Source of the DNA: Pleurocapsa sp. PCC 7327
GTDB lineage: Bacteria; Cyanobacteriota; Cyanobacteriia; Cyanobacteriales; Microcystaceae
Direction of reading: 5' to 3'
DNA: 64,000 nt
Assembly (NCBI RefSeq): GCF_000317025.1
Contig: NC_019689.1
Coordinates: 4,294,024 to 4,358,023, forward strand
Below the pieces are notes generated by a model, which saw nothing but the letters and a program-made list of their open reading frames with translations, did no database searches and had not been told where the DNA came from. Each line of letters opens with the position of its first letter. Positions within the stretch are counted from its first letter, which is position 1. A program made the position numbers and the translations under genes. Shown in pieces: positions 17,979 through 27,620 of the stretch.

Positions 17979-18050
17979 GCTGGTGTAGCTCAGTGGTAGA
18001 GCACCCGCCTTGTAAGCGGGCGGTCGAGGGTTCAAATCCGTCCACCAGCT
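17979..18050 (+). tRNA. trnT: tRNA-Thr (UGU)
   Basis: Cloverleaf of 72 nt: acceptor GCTGGTG pairs with CACCAGC, D-arm GCTCAGTGGTAGAGC, anticodon stem CCCGC/GCGGG around the loop CTTGTAA with anticodon TGT, and T-arm GAGGGTTCAAATCC. Discriminator T and no encoded CCA. It decodes ACA/ACG threonine codons. Confidence 0.96.
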
Positions 18051-18243
18051 TCTAAAAATCGATGATTTAGCGGCTATCTAGCAGTTGGAATCAAAAATCC
18101 TATCGATGATGTATCCGCAGTGGCTCTTCATGGGTACACTTAGGAAAATCCTTCTGTTAAATTGGAGGGTCTAGATTGACACTCCCAGTCTACAAGTAAA
18201 TCATTAGATTAGAATAGTGCAACTGATATGCAAAAGGTGCATT

Positions 18244-19014
18244 ATGAGTATCAGCCTAGGTTTTGAGATTAGGAAGAAACTTAGTGAAGGGCAAAAAGAC
18301 TTCAAAAACATGGATTTAAAAATGGTTTACTTAGAGAGAGTCGATCTAAGTCATACCAATTTAGAAGAGTCCGATCTAAGTTACGCTAATTTAAAAGATG
18401 TTAACTTAAGTTGCGCCAACCTAAAAGGAGCTTATTTAGAAAGAGCTAATCTTACAGATGCTAATTTGAGCGCAGCCAATCTAAGGGGAGCTAACTTACA
18501 AAAAGCTTGCTTGATTGGAGCTAATTTAAGGGACGCAGAATTAGATGAAGCCGACTTAAGCGGCGCTCGCTTGAGCGGTGCCAATCTTCACGAAGCTTTG
18601 TGGACTAGAATTTATTATGATAACAATACTGAATTCGGAGCGGAATTCGATCTAAATTTATTAAAAGATAAAACAACTTATAATTTAGATCTTTTCTCAG
18701 AACAGCAAATCACTATAGAAAAAATCTTAAGGCAACTAAATGTTGTCTATAAATCTGCGAAGTATTACTTAGGAAATAAATTAGCAACAAAATATTTACA
18801 CGACTCAAAACCAAATTTAGACTGGCTAAAAGGCTTCGAGATCGCTCGCAATGGTGAAATAATTTTTACAGGAGCATTAATAGAGCATGTGGGATCGATA
18901 GAAACAAAATTGATGGAAAAATTGACGGCAAAGTGGATAGCAGATTTTACTAAAAATTGTGCTCAAATTATCCCTCATTTCTCTTGCCCCCTCGATCGCG
19001 AGCAAGACAAGTAA
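18244..19014 (+). CDS. Pentapeptide-repeat protein
   Basis: 256 aa. Residues ~20-125 are a run of A(D/N)Lxx pentapeptides (for example ANLTDANLSAANLRGANL), which fold as a right-handed quadrilateral beta-helix. The remaining ~130 residues form a separate charged domain without a family I recognise. ATG 18244 follows a poor ribosome site; 18217 is an in-frame alternative. Pentapeptide-repeat proteins are abundant in cyanobacteria and have no single function. Confidence 0.85.
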   Translation: MSISLGFEIRKKLSEGQKDFKNMDLKMVYLERVDLSHTNLEESDLSYANLKDVNLSCANLKGAYLERANLTDANLSAANLRGANLQKACLIGANLRDAELDEADLSGARLSGANLHEALWTRIYYDNNTEFGAEFDLNLLKDKTTYNLDLFSEQQITIEKILRQLNVVYKSAKYYLGNKLATKYLHDSKPNLDWLKGFEIARNGEIIFTGALIEHVGSIETKLMEKLTAKWIADFTKNCAQIIPHFSCPLDREQDK

Positions 19015-19023
19015 TGCGATCGC

Positions 19024-19899
19024 TCAAAATTTCTCTTCCTTCAACAACCAAAATCCTGCAAACGATTGCGATTCTGGATTCGATTGAATTGCCAGAAAAT
19101 GAACTTGTTGCGCCTTCTGTTTAGCTTCCTCAAATCCTTTGGCTTCTGCCAGCATTTTGGGATCGGTTAGGCTTGCTAAAATCCAACTATCGCTAGCCCC
19201 CGTCTCTAAACGAACTATCGGTCGAGATCCGCCTTCAAACTTGAGAAAAGCCAATTCTAACCCCGACATCCAACCCGCCAAAGGCAGCGCCCTAGACGAG
19301 AAAATAATCAACCCTGGAATTTTCGTGTCGGGAGTCATGCCAGTCAGCGAGAGGGGAAACGCCTCTCCAAAAGCAATATCCCACTCATTCATCTCCTCGA
19401 AGGCTGAAGCCTCTAACGAAACGAATGCCCATTTATCGCCTTTATCGCCTCTAACGGCATCGGGTAAGGGAGTAGCATTCAAAGGGGGATACTGAACGGA
19501 AGCCGATTTGGCAGCTGCTGCATCGTATCCGGGTTGGTTTGGGTAAAATTCATCCAAGCGCTGCGACAGCCACCGTTCGAGGGCGTAGGTGCGGCGGCTG
19601 GGAGCGGGTGGAATTCCCAAATCTTCGCAGGCTTTGACGATCATATTATTCATTTGACGGCGAAAAAAGCGGATTTTTTTGGGGGCAACGCCCGCTTGTG
19701 CGATCGCCTTTTCAATTTCTTGCTGCAACCAGAGAGAATTGACGCTCTGATTGGAGCAAAATTGCGAGTATTTAAACAAAGAATCGAACGATTGTTTAGA
19801 ATCGGTAGGAGTTTCGCAAATTAAAACTTCCCAGAGCTTCTTGTTGTTTTCATCTAAAATCGGACGCGAATAAAAATCTAGTTCCCAAATTTTGGTCAT
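19024..19899 (-). CDS. Tab2/Atab2-family RNA-binding protein
   Basis: 291 aa. The opening TKIWELDFYSRPILDENNKK and the central PPAPSRRTYALERWLSQR are characteristic of the Tab2 (DUF1092) family. In algae and plants Tab2/Atab2 binds photosystem mRNAs and is needed for translation of photosystem I (and II) subunits; a similar role here is inferred. It is the last gene of the leftward-reading strand after the glycan cluster, but a repeat-rich gap separates them. Confidence 0.88.
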   Translation of the reverse strand: MTKIWELDFYSRPILDENNKKLWEVLICETPTDSKQSFDSLFKYSQFCSNQSVNSLWLQQEIEKAIAQAGVAPKKIRFFRRQMNNMIVKACEDLGIPPAPSRRTYALERWLSQRLDEFYPNQPGYDAAAAKSASVQYPPLNATPLPDAVRGDKGDKWAFVSLEASAFEEMNEWDIAFGEAFPLSLTGMTPDTKIPGLIIFSSRALPLAGWMSGLELAFLKFEGGSRPIVRLETGASDSWILASLTDPKMLAEAKGFEEAKQKAQQVHFLAIQSNPESQSFAGFWLLKEEKF

Positions 19900-19912
19900 T
19901 TGTCATTCGATG

Positions 19913-19991
19913 AAAGGATTTTGGATTTTGGCGAAGCCGCCGCACGCTCCTTGAACCTCTTCAAGGAGAACGGCGGATGAAAGGATTGGTT
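19913..19991. repeat. Dispersed 52-bp hairpin element, copy 1
   Basis: The core 19925-19976 is the exact inverse complement of 45284-45335. It contains the hairpin CTCCTTGAA-CCTC-TTCAAGGAG inside outer GCCGCCG/CGGCGG arms. GATGAAAGGATT occurs on both sides of the core. Non-coding. Confidence 0.65.
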
Positions 19992-20105
19992 AGTCGTTAG
20001 TAGTTAGTGGTTAATTTTCTCCCTTGTCCCCAAGTTCCCCGTCTCTCAGTCTCCCCGTCCCTCACACTCCTGTGTTCTCCGCCCTCCGCCCTCTTCCCTC
20101 AGAGA
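19992..20105. repeat. Pyrimidine-rich dispersed intergenic repeat
   Basis: A TTAGTAGTTAGTGGTTA motif followed by a C/T-rich run (CCCCAAGTTCCCCGTCTC...). The same two-part arrangement, in either orientation, occurs near 3830-3950, 21130-21235, 38045-38110 and 45178-45265. Confidence 0.5.
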
Positions 20106-20117
20106 AGTCCCCGATCG

Positions 20118-21113
20118 CTATTCAACTACCTCGCGCACTCGATAGATCGGTCGCTTCTGAGATTCATGGTAAGTCCGCATGACCAATTCTGCCAACAGCC
20201 CGAAGCTAAATAACTGTACGCCCGTCAAAAAGAGAAGAACTGCTAAAATCAGCAAGGGTCGATTGCCGATGCTTTGTCCCAAGCCGAGTTTGAGGAAAGT
20301 AAGATATCCCCCTAACACAGTTCCTAAAACTATCGAAATCAGACCTAACAGTCCAAATCCGTGCATGGGTTTAGTGAGGAATTTTTTAATAAAATAAATA
20401 GTCAGCAAATCCATGACAACTCGAAACGTCCGTCCCAAACCGTATTTACTTTTTCCGTAACGACGGGCGTGGTGAGAGACAGGCAATTCCGCAATCCTCG
20501 CGCCTTCAATGTATGCTAGGGCAGGCAGAAAGCGATGTAACTCCCCGTAGAGGTTCATATCGGCAACTAATTCTGTCCGATAAGCTTTTAAGGAACACCC
20601 ATAGTCGTGTAATTTTACCCCAGTCACTCGTCCGATCAGCCAGTTGGCCACCTTAGAAGGAAGCAGTCGCGTGAGGGCATCGTCCTGCCTCTGCTTGCGC
20701 CAGCCGCTGACGAGATCGTATCCTTCATCTAATTTAGCGATGAGTTTGGGAATATCGGTCGGATCGTTTTGCAAATCGCCGTCGAGGGTAACGATGACTT
20801 GACCCCTAGCATATTGAAATCCCGCCGCCATCGCTGGCGTTTGTCCATAGTTGCGGCGTAAAAGAACTGCTCTTAGATCGCTACGATTTCGAGCTAACTG
20901 GCGCAATATCTCGGTCGAACCGTCAGTAGAGCCATCATCGACGCAGATAATTTCATAATCGAGTCGATCTCGTTCTAGGGTAGTTGCGATCGCATCGATG
21001 AGGTGAGATAAACTTTCTACCTCGTTATAGATGGGAACGACTATTGATATTTCGGGAAAGGCAGAGACAGTCTCTGGCGTTTTAATCCCATTTGACGATC
21101 TAGAATAACTCAT
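20118..21113 (-). CDS. GT2 polyprenyl-phosphate sugar transferase (DPM1/GtrB type)
   Basis: 331 aa. Catalytic domain: ISIVVPIYNEVESLSHLI, IICVDDGSTDGS, VIVTLDGDLQNDPTDI (DxD region), SGWRKQRQDD; then two C-terminal membrane helices. This layout belongs to enzymes that move a sugar from UDP- or GDP-sugar to undecaprenyl/dolichyl phosphate on the cytoplasmic face, supplying GT-C enzymes. ATG 21113 has AAGG upstream; a GTG at 21119 is an alternative. It is last in the glycan cluster, after a similar GT2. Confidence 0.88.
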   Translation of the reverse strand: MSYSRSSNGIKTPETVSAFPEISIVVPIYNEVESLSHLIDAIATTLERDRLDYEIICVDDGSTDGSTEILRQLARNRSDLRAVLLRRNYGQTPAMAAGFQYARGQVIVTLDGDLQNDPTDIPKLIAKLDEGYDLVSGWRKQRQDDALTRLLPSKVANWLIGRVTGVKLHDYGCSLKAYRTELVADMNLYGELHRFLPALAYIEGARIAELPVSHHARRYGKSKYGLGRTFRVVMDLLTIYFIKKFLTKPMHGFGLLGLISIVLGTVLGGYLTFLKLGLGQSIGNRPLLILAVLLFLTGVQLFSFGLLAELVMRTYHESQKRPIYRVREVVE

Positions 21114-21119
21114 CCTCAC

Positions 21120-21228
21120 ACCTTATTTCAGTTATCAGTTATCAGTAATTAGTTATTAGTTAGTGGTTGGTTTTCTCCCCACTCTCCCTTGTCTCCCTGT
21201 CTTCTTGCCCCCAACTCCCCTATCTCTC
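21120..21228. repeat. Pyrimidine-rich dispersed repeat between the two GT2 genes
   Basis: CAGTTATCAGTAATTAGTTATTAG-like steps followed by CTCCCCACTCTCCC-type sequence; the same composite repeat as at 19992-20105. Non-coding. Confidence 0.45.
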
Positions 21229-22182
21229 CTACTTTTTATTGAAGCCATAGCAGTCTCGCACTAAGTATAGCGGGCGCTGCTTAACTTCATCGTAGACGCG
21301 ACCGAGATATTCGCCGATAAAACCCAGACTAATGAGTTGAACTCCGCCAAGAAATAGTACGGCTACCATGATTGACGCATAACCGGGCACATCTATCCCC
21401 AAAATCAGGGTACGAATCACTAAAAAGCTGGCATAGACAAAAGATATCAGGGAAACGAACACTCCGATATAGCTCCAAACCTTAAGCGGGACAAAGCTAA
21501 AGGAGGTAATCCCTTCTAGGGCAAAGTTCCAGAGTTTCCAGTAATTCCACTTTGTCGTGCCTTGATAGCGGGGATCGCGATCGTATTCGATAGCAGTTTG
21601 TTTGAATCCCACCCAAGCAAACAATCCCTTCATAAAACGCCGTCTTTCCGGCAAAAGCTTGAGTGCTTCTACCACTCGTCGGTCGAGCAAGCGAAAATCG
21701 CCCGTATCTTTTGGAATTTGGATGTGAGTCATCCCAGAGATAACGCGATAGAATGCTCCAGCTGTAGAGCGTTTGAGCCAGCTTTCGCCTTGGCGGGAGC
21801 GACGCACGCCATAAACTACATCGTAGCCTTCGTGCCATTTTTCTAGCAGTTGCTCGATAAATTCCGGCGGATCTTGGAGATCGGCATCGATAGGCACGAC
21901 GGCTTGACCAGAAGCATAATCGATTCCTGCCGAGAGCGCGATTTCCTTCCCGAAGTTACGGGATAAGTTAACCACCTTGATAGCCGGATTGCGACGATGG
22001 TATTCGACTAGGTATTTTAGGGTATCGTCCCTGCTGCCATCATTGACGCAGATAATCTCATACTTGAGGTTAAGGCGATCGAGGGCGGAGGTCAATCGCT
22101 CGAATAGATAATGAATATTTTCTTCCTCGTTGTAACAAGGAACTACCACAGAGAGTACTACGTTTTCTAAGTCTGGGGACAT
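21229..22182 (-). CDS. GT2 polyprenyl-phosphate sugar transferase (GtrB/ArnC type)
   Basis: 317 aa. LSVVVPCYNEEENIHYLFERL, IICVNDGSRDDT, NFGKEIALSAGIDYASG, VVPIDADLQDPPEFI, YGVRRSRQGES and IPKDTGDFRLLDRRVV are the standard GtrB-class blocks, followed by two membrane helices in the C-terminal 80 residues. It would make a lipid-linked sugar donor. The start at 22182 has GAGG ten bases upstream; an earlier in-frame ATG at 22224 overlaps the preceding gene. The upstream gene ends at 22206, so the two are tightly coupled. Confidence 0.9.
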   Translation of the reverse strand: MSPDLENVVLSVVVPCYNEEENIHYLFERLTSALDRLNLKYEIICVNDGSRDDTLKYLVEYHRRNPAIKVVNLSRNFGKEIALSAGIDYASGQAVVPIDADLQDPPEFIEQLLEKWHEGYDVVYGVRRSRQGESWLKRSTAGAFYRVISGMTHIQIPKDTGDFRLLDRRVVEALKLLPERRRFMKGLFAWVGFKQTAIEYDRDPRYQGTTKWNYWKLWNFALEGITSFSFVPLKVWSYIGVFVSLISFVYASFLVIRTLILGIDVPGYASIMVAVLFLGGVQLISLGFIGEYLGRVYDEVKQRPLYLVRDCYGFNKK

Positions 22183-22205
22183 ATGCCAGCACCTCGCAAA
22201 TCTTT

Positions 22206-23840
22206 TTATTTTGTTAGTTTCCAAAGCGTAGTTTTAATTTCATAGACGGGTTCAATTTGTTTTTTCCATTCGTAAACGCGATCGATTCGGTAGCCTGGTT
22301 TTGTCTCCATTAAAGCCTTTAAAGCCTTGGAAGATTCATAAACAAAGATCTCGCTCCCGCGATTTCCTTCCTCTTGGAGAGAGATCGGTTGCCTCTCCAA
22401 AGGCTGAAGTCTGACTTGAGGATGAAATGCATGACTAAAAGCCATCAAACCATGCCAAGATGTAACAAAAATTGGATTGGAAGACTGATTCACGACGCTT
22501 ACTACTTGGGGAAGCGTCGCAGCATTGTATTTATTCCACCAAACTCGTGCTTGAGAACTAACCGCACAGGAGACAATCCCGCCGGAAATCAGAACGACTG
22601 TAGCAATTCGCCATAACTGTTGTTGCCATGGACTGGTAGCGATGGAGGTAATTTGAAAAGCCAGCAGATAAGCGACGGCAATTTGAATGCCTAAAAAACA
22701 GGGGATCGCGTATCTCGCCACGCTAGAGCGTATTCCGCCAGAAACCAAGTCGGGCACAATTAAGATAAATGCCGTCCCCCCTATCAAAGTCAGGACAAAT
22801 AACCAAACACGCGGTTGGGTATGGCGACATAGAAAATAAATCGAATATCCTACCAGAATAACTAAGAGGAAAATAACTGCATACATCAATAAATTTTGAG
22901 TAACAAAGTTGTAATTAAAATCGACGAAAGGACGGCTGAGATTGAGGAGCCAGTTTTTTACTAAAGATTTTAGAGGGACTTGCATCGCCGTCCAATTTGT
23001 TGTCGCATTCGCTTCTGAAAAATTGGTTAAAACTGCAACAATCCAAGGGGAAAAAAGAAGTAGGCTAACGGCTAGAGAAATTAGATAATTTCTGACGATT
23101 TTTGTTAGTTTAAATCCTTCGTTAATAAAAAGGTAAATTCCATGCGCGATCGCAATGGCTCCAGACAAAGCAAAAGTATAAAATCCTATAATTAGCGTCA
23201 GTGCGTATAAGCGCCAACTAGCGTTTGTTTGTAGTCGCCTCGCACGCAATAAAGCTGCACTAGAGAACAGAATCGTTAACGTCCACAAACTATTCGATCG
23301 CGCTTCTTGTGCGTACAATAGGTGAAATGGAGAGATAGCCATCAGTGCAACGGCAATCCACCCAGTCAGAGGAAATTTAAATAATTCTTGGGTTAGCCAA
23401 TAAACGCAAGGAAACGCCAGCAAACTAATGACAGCAGAAAAACTTCTCGTTACTGTGACTGAGTTACCAAATAATTGTACCCAAATTTTTGCCAGGACAA
23501 AATAGAGTGGTGGGTGTTGAGGTTCTTCTGCTGCTAATCCTTTAATCGTATCGAGAACGTTTTTTTCTGGATTGGGATACTGATATTGCTGCATTTGGGC
23601 TACAGTTATCTCCTCACCTCGAAATGCTAGCTGTTTCAATTCTGCTAGGGTATGACCAGAAATTCGCAGCGAAGTAACCGTTTCATCTCCCCAATAAACT
23701 TTGGTATCGAGGTTGGTAAATCGAAAAAAAACGCCAAGGATTAATAGGATAGCAATAATAAACCCCAGAAAATCTCTTTGCCTTTTGAATTTCCTTTGGC
23801 AGGTCGATTGTGGAAGTTCTAAAATATCTTTAGCTCTCAT
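22206..23840 (-). CDS. GT39-like polytopic glycosyltransferase
   Basis: 544 aa. After the first membrane helix the loop TKVYWGDETVTSLRISGHT carries the acidic pair (D-E) typical of GT-C/PMT-type enzymes, and AEEPQHPPLYFVLAKIWVQLFG follows, another family hallmark. About ten membrane helices and an extracytoplasmic C-terminal domain. Probably transfers a sugar from the lipid donor made by the adjacent GT2 genes; acceptor unknown. It starts at ATG 23840. Confidence 0.78.
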   Translation of the reverse strand: MRAKDILELPQSTCQRKFKRQRDFLGFIIAILLILGVFFRFTNLDTKVYWGDETVTSLRISGHTLAELKQLAFRGEEITVAQMQQYQYPNPEKNVLDTIKGLAAEEPQHPPLYFVLAKIWVQLFGNSVTVTRSFSAVISLLAFPCVYWLTQELFKFPLTGWIAVALMAISPFHLLYAQEARSNSLWTLTILFSSAALLRARRLQTNASWRLYALTLIIGFYTFALSGAIAIAHGIYLFINEGFKLTKIVRNYLISLAVSLLLFSPWIVAVLTNFSEANATTNWTAMQVPLKSLVKNWLLNLSRPFVDFNYNFVTQNLLMYAVIFLLVILVGYSIYFLCRHTQPRVWLFVLTLIGGTAFILIVPDLVSGGIRSSVARYAIPCFLGIQIAVAYLLAFQITSIATSPWQQQLWRIATVVLISGGIVSCAVSSQARVWWNKYNAATLPQVVSVVNQSSNPIFVTSWHGLMAFSHAFHPQVRLQPLERQPISLQEEGNRGSEIFVYESSKALKALMETKPGYRIDRVYEWKKQIEPVYEIKTTLWKLTK

Positions 23841-23852
23841 CAATCTATAACC

Positions 23853-25937
23853 TTATTTTTTGATATAAGTTTGAAGCCGAAGATTAGCACCCCTAGCCAA
23901 GTTAACTTTGCGCCTTAATGCTGGAGGTTTCGGAATAAACTTAATGCGCCCCCCTCCAGGAACCAATGTTTCTATTGCAGGTTTACCAAAGCGCGTGTAA
24001 AACTCGGCGACGCAATCTTCTGGTAATAGATCTACGTAAAGATTTATGCCAGCAAAGTCGTTCAAGATATAAAAATCTGTAAAAAACGACCATTCTTCCC
24101 GTCGAAAACAGCGTTTTTGACGTTTTGCTTGACCGTGTTTATCGGGCTGGTCGGGTAATAATAATTGACCCCATCCAGCTCGAACGTATGGCTCAATTTG
24201 AGAGGGATGCAAGCGACCAAAATATTGACCCATTACTTTTTTCTCGTGAAACCTTCTGAGTGCATAGATTCCGCCATTAAATCTCCAGTACGGACACAAA
24301 CCAGATTCATTACCTACAGTATTACCTCCTATTACACAAAATGGCCAATCTAAAACTGCTTCCCCTGGTTGTTCTTTTACATAATTCATGTAATTAAAAA
24401 AGTTTTTTTCAAATGAGTAAGGTTTATAGTCTAATTTGAAGGAGTAGGCAGTGTAAGTTTCAATACATATTAAAGCCACTAAAAATATTGATAGCACTTG
24501 TCTGCGAGAAATAAGCTTATTAAGGTTAATTTCTAGAGCAAATAGAGACAAAATCACTGGATATATTATAGTGCTACGACTTGGAACGCGATTAAATGAG
24601 AACCAAGGAAATATTTTTAGGGTTGGAAAATATACTTCGTTATAGAAAAGTAAGCCAAGTACGACGAACAATAAGGGTAAAAAGAAAGCCATCCGTTTGC
24701 GGACTAGCCATAAACTTATAATTCCTATAATCAGTAAGGAAAACCTCTTGAGAGTTGGGAAATATTCTGGATGATAGAAAATACAAAGGAAAAAAATTAT
24801 TAATAGAGGGATAAAAATAGCAATTCGTTTACGAGCTTGGCATAAACCGAAAAAACCTATAATGAGTAAAAACAAGCCAGGACTTCCTGCAAATAAATCT
24901 TCTGGCGCATCCCTAAAAACTTTTTTCCAAGGTAATCCTGGATTCAAGCCTGGTAAAAATGGAATCAGCAACCTGTAGGCGCTAGTCCACCACCCTGTAG
25001 GTGGTTGATATTTCCTATTTAGCTCGAAAATGTTCGCTGCTGTGTCTCTAGCTTCTGCATAGTTAAAGTTTAAACTCCTAGCCTCTGTAGCAATCTGAAA
25101 AGCTAACGGTAGGTAAATATATGCAACAATAATGCCTATACCGAGCAAAGCTATAGAAATACGGGTATGAGCCAAAAAATCTTTTTTATAAGTTGCTATA
25201 AAATTTGAAAGTAGCCCGGTTAAATTAAAATAACCTTTGAAATATCTGTAAGTTAATAGTGCAGCAATAAACAGAACAGAAACCGTGAAAGACATTAGGG
25301 CAAAACCAGCTACATATCCTAAATCTTGACCCAATGACAGCACAAGCAAACAAGCTCTGATAAGAATGAGTCTTAGAGAGACATGTTGGTTCAAAACAAT
25401 CCTTTTTACAATCAGAAAGTCGGCTATAAAACTGAGGGTAGTCCAGTGGACTATAGACATGTTGAGGTGACGTGGAAACTTGTAAATGGCGTAAAAATTA
25501 GAAAATGAAACGAGAAGTCCGACTCCGCTGGCACGAGCTAAACCATAATTTCGAACTAAGAGAGTACAAGCTCCAATCGCTGTTATTAATATAGTTAAAA
25601 GATAATAGAGCTGTAACCAAGGTCCAATACCAAACAATGAGGAAAAAATAGAAGAGAAAATATCACGCTCAATTCCCCAAGCTTGAAATACACTATTTGT
25701 TCCATAGGGATAAAATACCTGATTGTTAGTAAAATCGAGATGAGGAAAAGGAATAAAACTAAGATTTTTAGCGAAGTAAAATCCTGTATATTCCCAAATA
25801 TTTACATCAATATCTTCAGAGAAGATTGGATGAAAGAAATCTTTAATTACCAACAAACTAAAAGCGCAAGATATACAAATAAGAGCTAGTAGTGGAAATG
25901 CGATCGCTCTTACTGGTACTCTTAAAATTTTACCCAT
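23853..25937 (-). CDS. Large polytopic GT-C-like membrane protein
   Basis: 694 aa. The first loop contains FSEDIDVNIWEYTGF and then NNQVFYPYGTNS; multiple hydrophobic helices follow up to about residue 500, then a ~190-residue soluble domain. The arrangement resembles uncharacterised YfhO/GT-C-like proteins, but no specific family is recognised. It is 12 bp upstream of the GT39-like gene in the same direction. Lower GC than the flanking housekeeping genes, as is common for surface-glycan loci. Confidence 0.5.
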   Translation of the reverse strand: MGKILRVPVRAIAFPLLALICISCAFSLLVIKDFFHPIFSEDIDVNIWEYTGFYFAKNLSFIPFPHLDFTNNQVFYPYGTNSVFQAWGIERDIFSSIFSSLFGIGPWLQLYYLLTILITAIGACTLLVRNYGLARASGVGLLVSFSNFYAIYKFPRHLNMSIVHWTTLSFIADFLIVKRIVLNQHVSLRLILIRACLLVLSLGQDLGYVAGFALMSFTVSVLFIAALLTYRYFKGYFNLTGLLSNFIATYKKDFLAHTRISIALLGIGIIVAYIYLPLAFQIATEARSLNFNYAEARDTAANIFELNRKYQPPTGWWTSAYRLLIPFLPGLNPGLPWKKVFRDAPEDLFAGSPGLFLLIIGFFGLCQARKRIAIFIPLLIIFFLCIFYHPEYFPTLKRFSLLIIGIISLWLVRKRMAFFLPLLFVVLGLLFYNEVYFPTLKIFPWFSFNRVPSRSTIIYPVILSLFALEINLNKLISRRQVLSIFLVALICIETYTAYSFKLDYKPYSFEKNFFNYMNYVKEQPGEAVLDWPFCVIGGNTVGNESGLCPYWRFNGGIYALRRFHEKKVMGQYFGRLHPSQIEPYVRAGWGQLLLPDQPDKHGQAKRQKRCFRREEWSFFTDFYILNDFAGINLYVDLLPEDCVAEFYTRFGKPAIETLVPGGGRIKFIPKPPALRRKVNLARGANLRLQTYIKK

Positions 25938-25985
25938 AATTAATTTAATCTAATAGATTTCCGTGTAAGATTGCCAAAAATCGCT

Positions 25986-27560
25986 CTACTCGACAACATA
26001 AACATATGCTGCTGGCGTTTTCAAAAACAGACGGTAATTCTCTTTAAGTTGTTCATTTTTTAAGCGAGTAAACATGGGCCAAGAAATTTCAATGGCTTGA
26101 ATGATTTCATTTTTGGGTTGCAATGCATAGTTTCCTGGCTGACAGTTTTTCACAAATTTCAAGTCTCTTTTAGAAATATACTTATCTAGATATTTGTAGG
26201 AATAGGAAATATTGAATAACTGCCATTTTTCTTCTGCTTTTAGGTCGCAAACCGTTGATTTAGCTGGTATTTGCTCGAATATCTCAACAATATCGGCAGT
26301 CGATATCGCTCTATCCGCTCCATACTTAGAAGCAAACAACTTAGTATTAAAATTAAGATTTAGAATTATAGACAACAAAATCAATAAAGTTAGTATAGCG
26401 ATCGCAATTTTATTCAATAAACTAGAAAAGTCTAAAGAATCTAAAGCGACAACCGTTATCAGGATTGGAGCAAACAAAATAATAAATTTGTTGTGAATGA
26501 CAGATAATCCCCAGAAATTGGAAGCAGCATAAAGATAAACTAGCCAAGTAAATGCTAGAAAAAGAGTAATAGTCGAGTTTCCTTTGTATTTTTTATAGGT
26601 CAGAAATGCCAAAACTAATAAAAGCGAAAAGAAAGCAATAGATATAGCAGTTCGCCACCCAGAAAATCCTAAAAAGTAAGCTTGCTGGGCAAGTTCGATA
26701 AAAGTTTGAAATGCCTTGCCGATTCTTTCTAAAATATTGCGATTGCCTGCTTCTGCGCTAGCACTGGTAATTTTAGTTAGAATCCCTTTAGTATTAGTCC
26801 AATTGCGACTCAATTCGCCTCTCCAATAAGGCGCTAAAGAGACAATCGCCGCAGCAACAGATAATAGTGGGAGCAAACATTTCTTAGGATTTTTACGATT
26901 TCTTGAAATAAACAAAATACAGCTAGCAATAAACGCCACTGGCATAACAAATAGTGTCGTTGAATGCAAACTAACTAAAATAGCTAAAACAATTCCATAT
27001 AATATCCAAAGACCAACTTGAGCTGAATGAGGAAGTTTTGCTTCTAACTGCCATTTGTATAGCAACAGAAAGCAAAGCATAAAGAAAGGAATCGGACCTG
27101 GATTCCAATGATAGGTATTAATAAAAATTTCAACAAAAAGTAAGCTATACCAAAAACCAGCTAGCGCTGCTAAAAACAATCGTTTTGAATTCTCAGTCTT
27201 TTCTAACAGTTGATAAACGAAATACATAAGTAGGGGAATCGACAGAAAAGATAGTAAGGCATTAGGCAAAACTTGAAAAACTGGATCGACTCCCAAAATA
27301 GTAGAAGGAAAAACAAGATAATAATAGAGTGGCAGTAATTTATATCCGCCTACAGAAGCACCAGGTCCTAAAGTTGGCAGCTTTCCCTGCCACATGCTCA
27401 TATAAACTTCAGCGTCTCTAACCTGATCTGGATAAAAGAAAGTTATATACCTAAAAACAGCAACTAAACGACTGAAAAAACCAAAAGCTAGTGCCAAGCA
27501 AATTAGACTATAGGCAGCTATTTTTAGTCGATCTCCTTTAACTTTAAATAGTTCAGACAT
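25986..27560 (-). CDS. Polytopic GT-C/GT39-like membrane protein
   Basis: 524 aa with about ten helices. The first external loop reads FFYPDQVRDAEVYMSMWQGK, with a D-D-E pattern like GT-C active sites, then GYKLLPLYYYLVFPSTILG. The C-terminal ~110 residues are soluble. Probably a glycosyltransferase acting on the outer face of the membrane; substrate unknown. Part of the leftward glycan cluster. Confidence 0.6.
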   Translation of the reverse strand: MSELFKVKGDRLKIAAYSLICLALAFGFFSRLVAVFRYITFFYPDQVRDAEVYMSMWQGKLPTLGPGASVGGYKLLPLYYYLVFPSTILGVDPVFQVLPNALLSFLSIPLLMYFVYQLLEKTENSKRLFLAALAGFWYSLLFVEIFINTYHWNPGPIPFFMLCFLLLYKWQLEAKLPHSAQVGLWILYGIVLAILVSLHSTTLFVMPVAFIASCILFISRNRKNPKKCLLPLLSVAAAIVSLAPYWRGELSRNWTNTKGILTKITSASAEAGNRNILERIGKAFQTFIELAQQAYFLGFSGWRTAISIAFFSLLLVLAFLTYKKYKGNSTITLFLAFTWLVYLYAASNFWGLSVIHNKFIILFAPILITVVALDSLDFSSLLNKIAIAILTLLILLSIILNLNFNTKLFASKYGADRAISTADIVEIFEQIPAKSTVCDLKAEEKWQLFNISYSYKYLDKYISKRDLKFVKNCQPGNYALQPKNEIIQAIEISWPMFTRLKNEQLKENYRLFLKTPAAYVYVVE

Positions 27561-27620
27561 TATTCCCCGTGCCTCTTCGTCTCTGCGTAAAATAAAACTT
27601 ACTAAATATTCTCCACAAGT

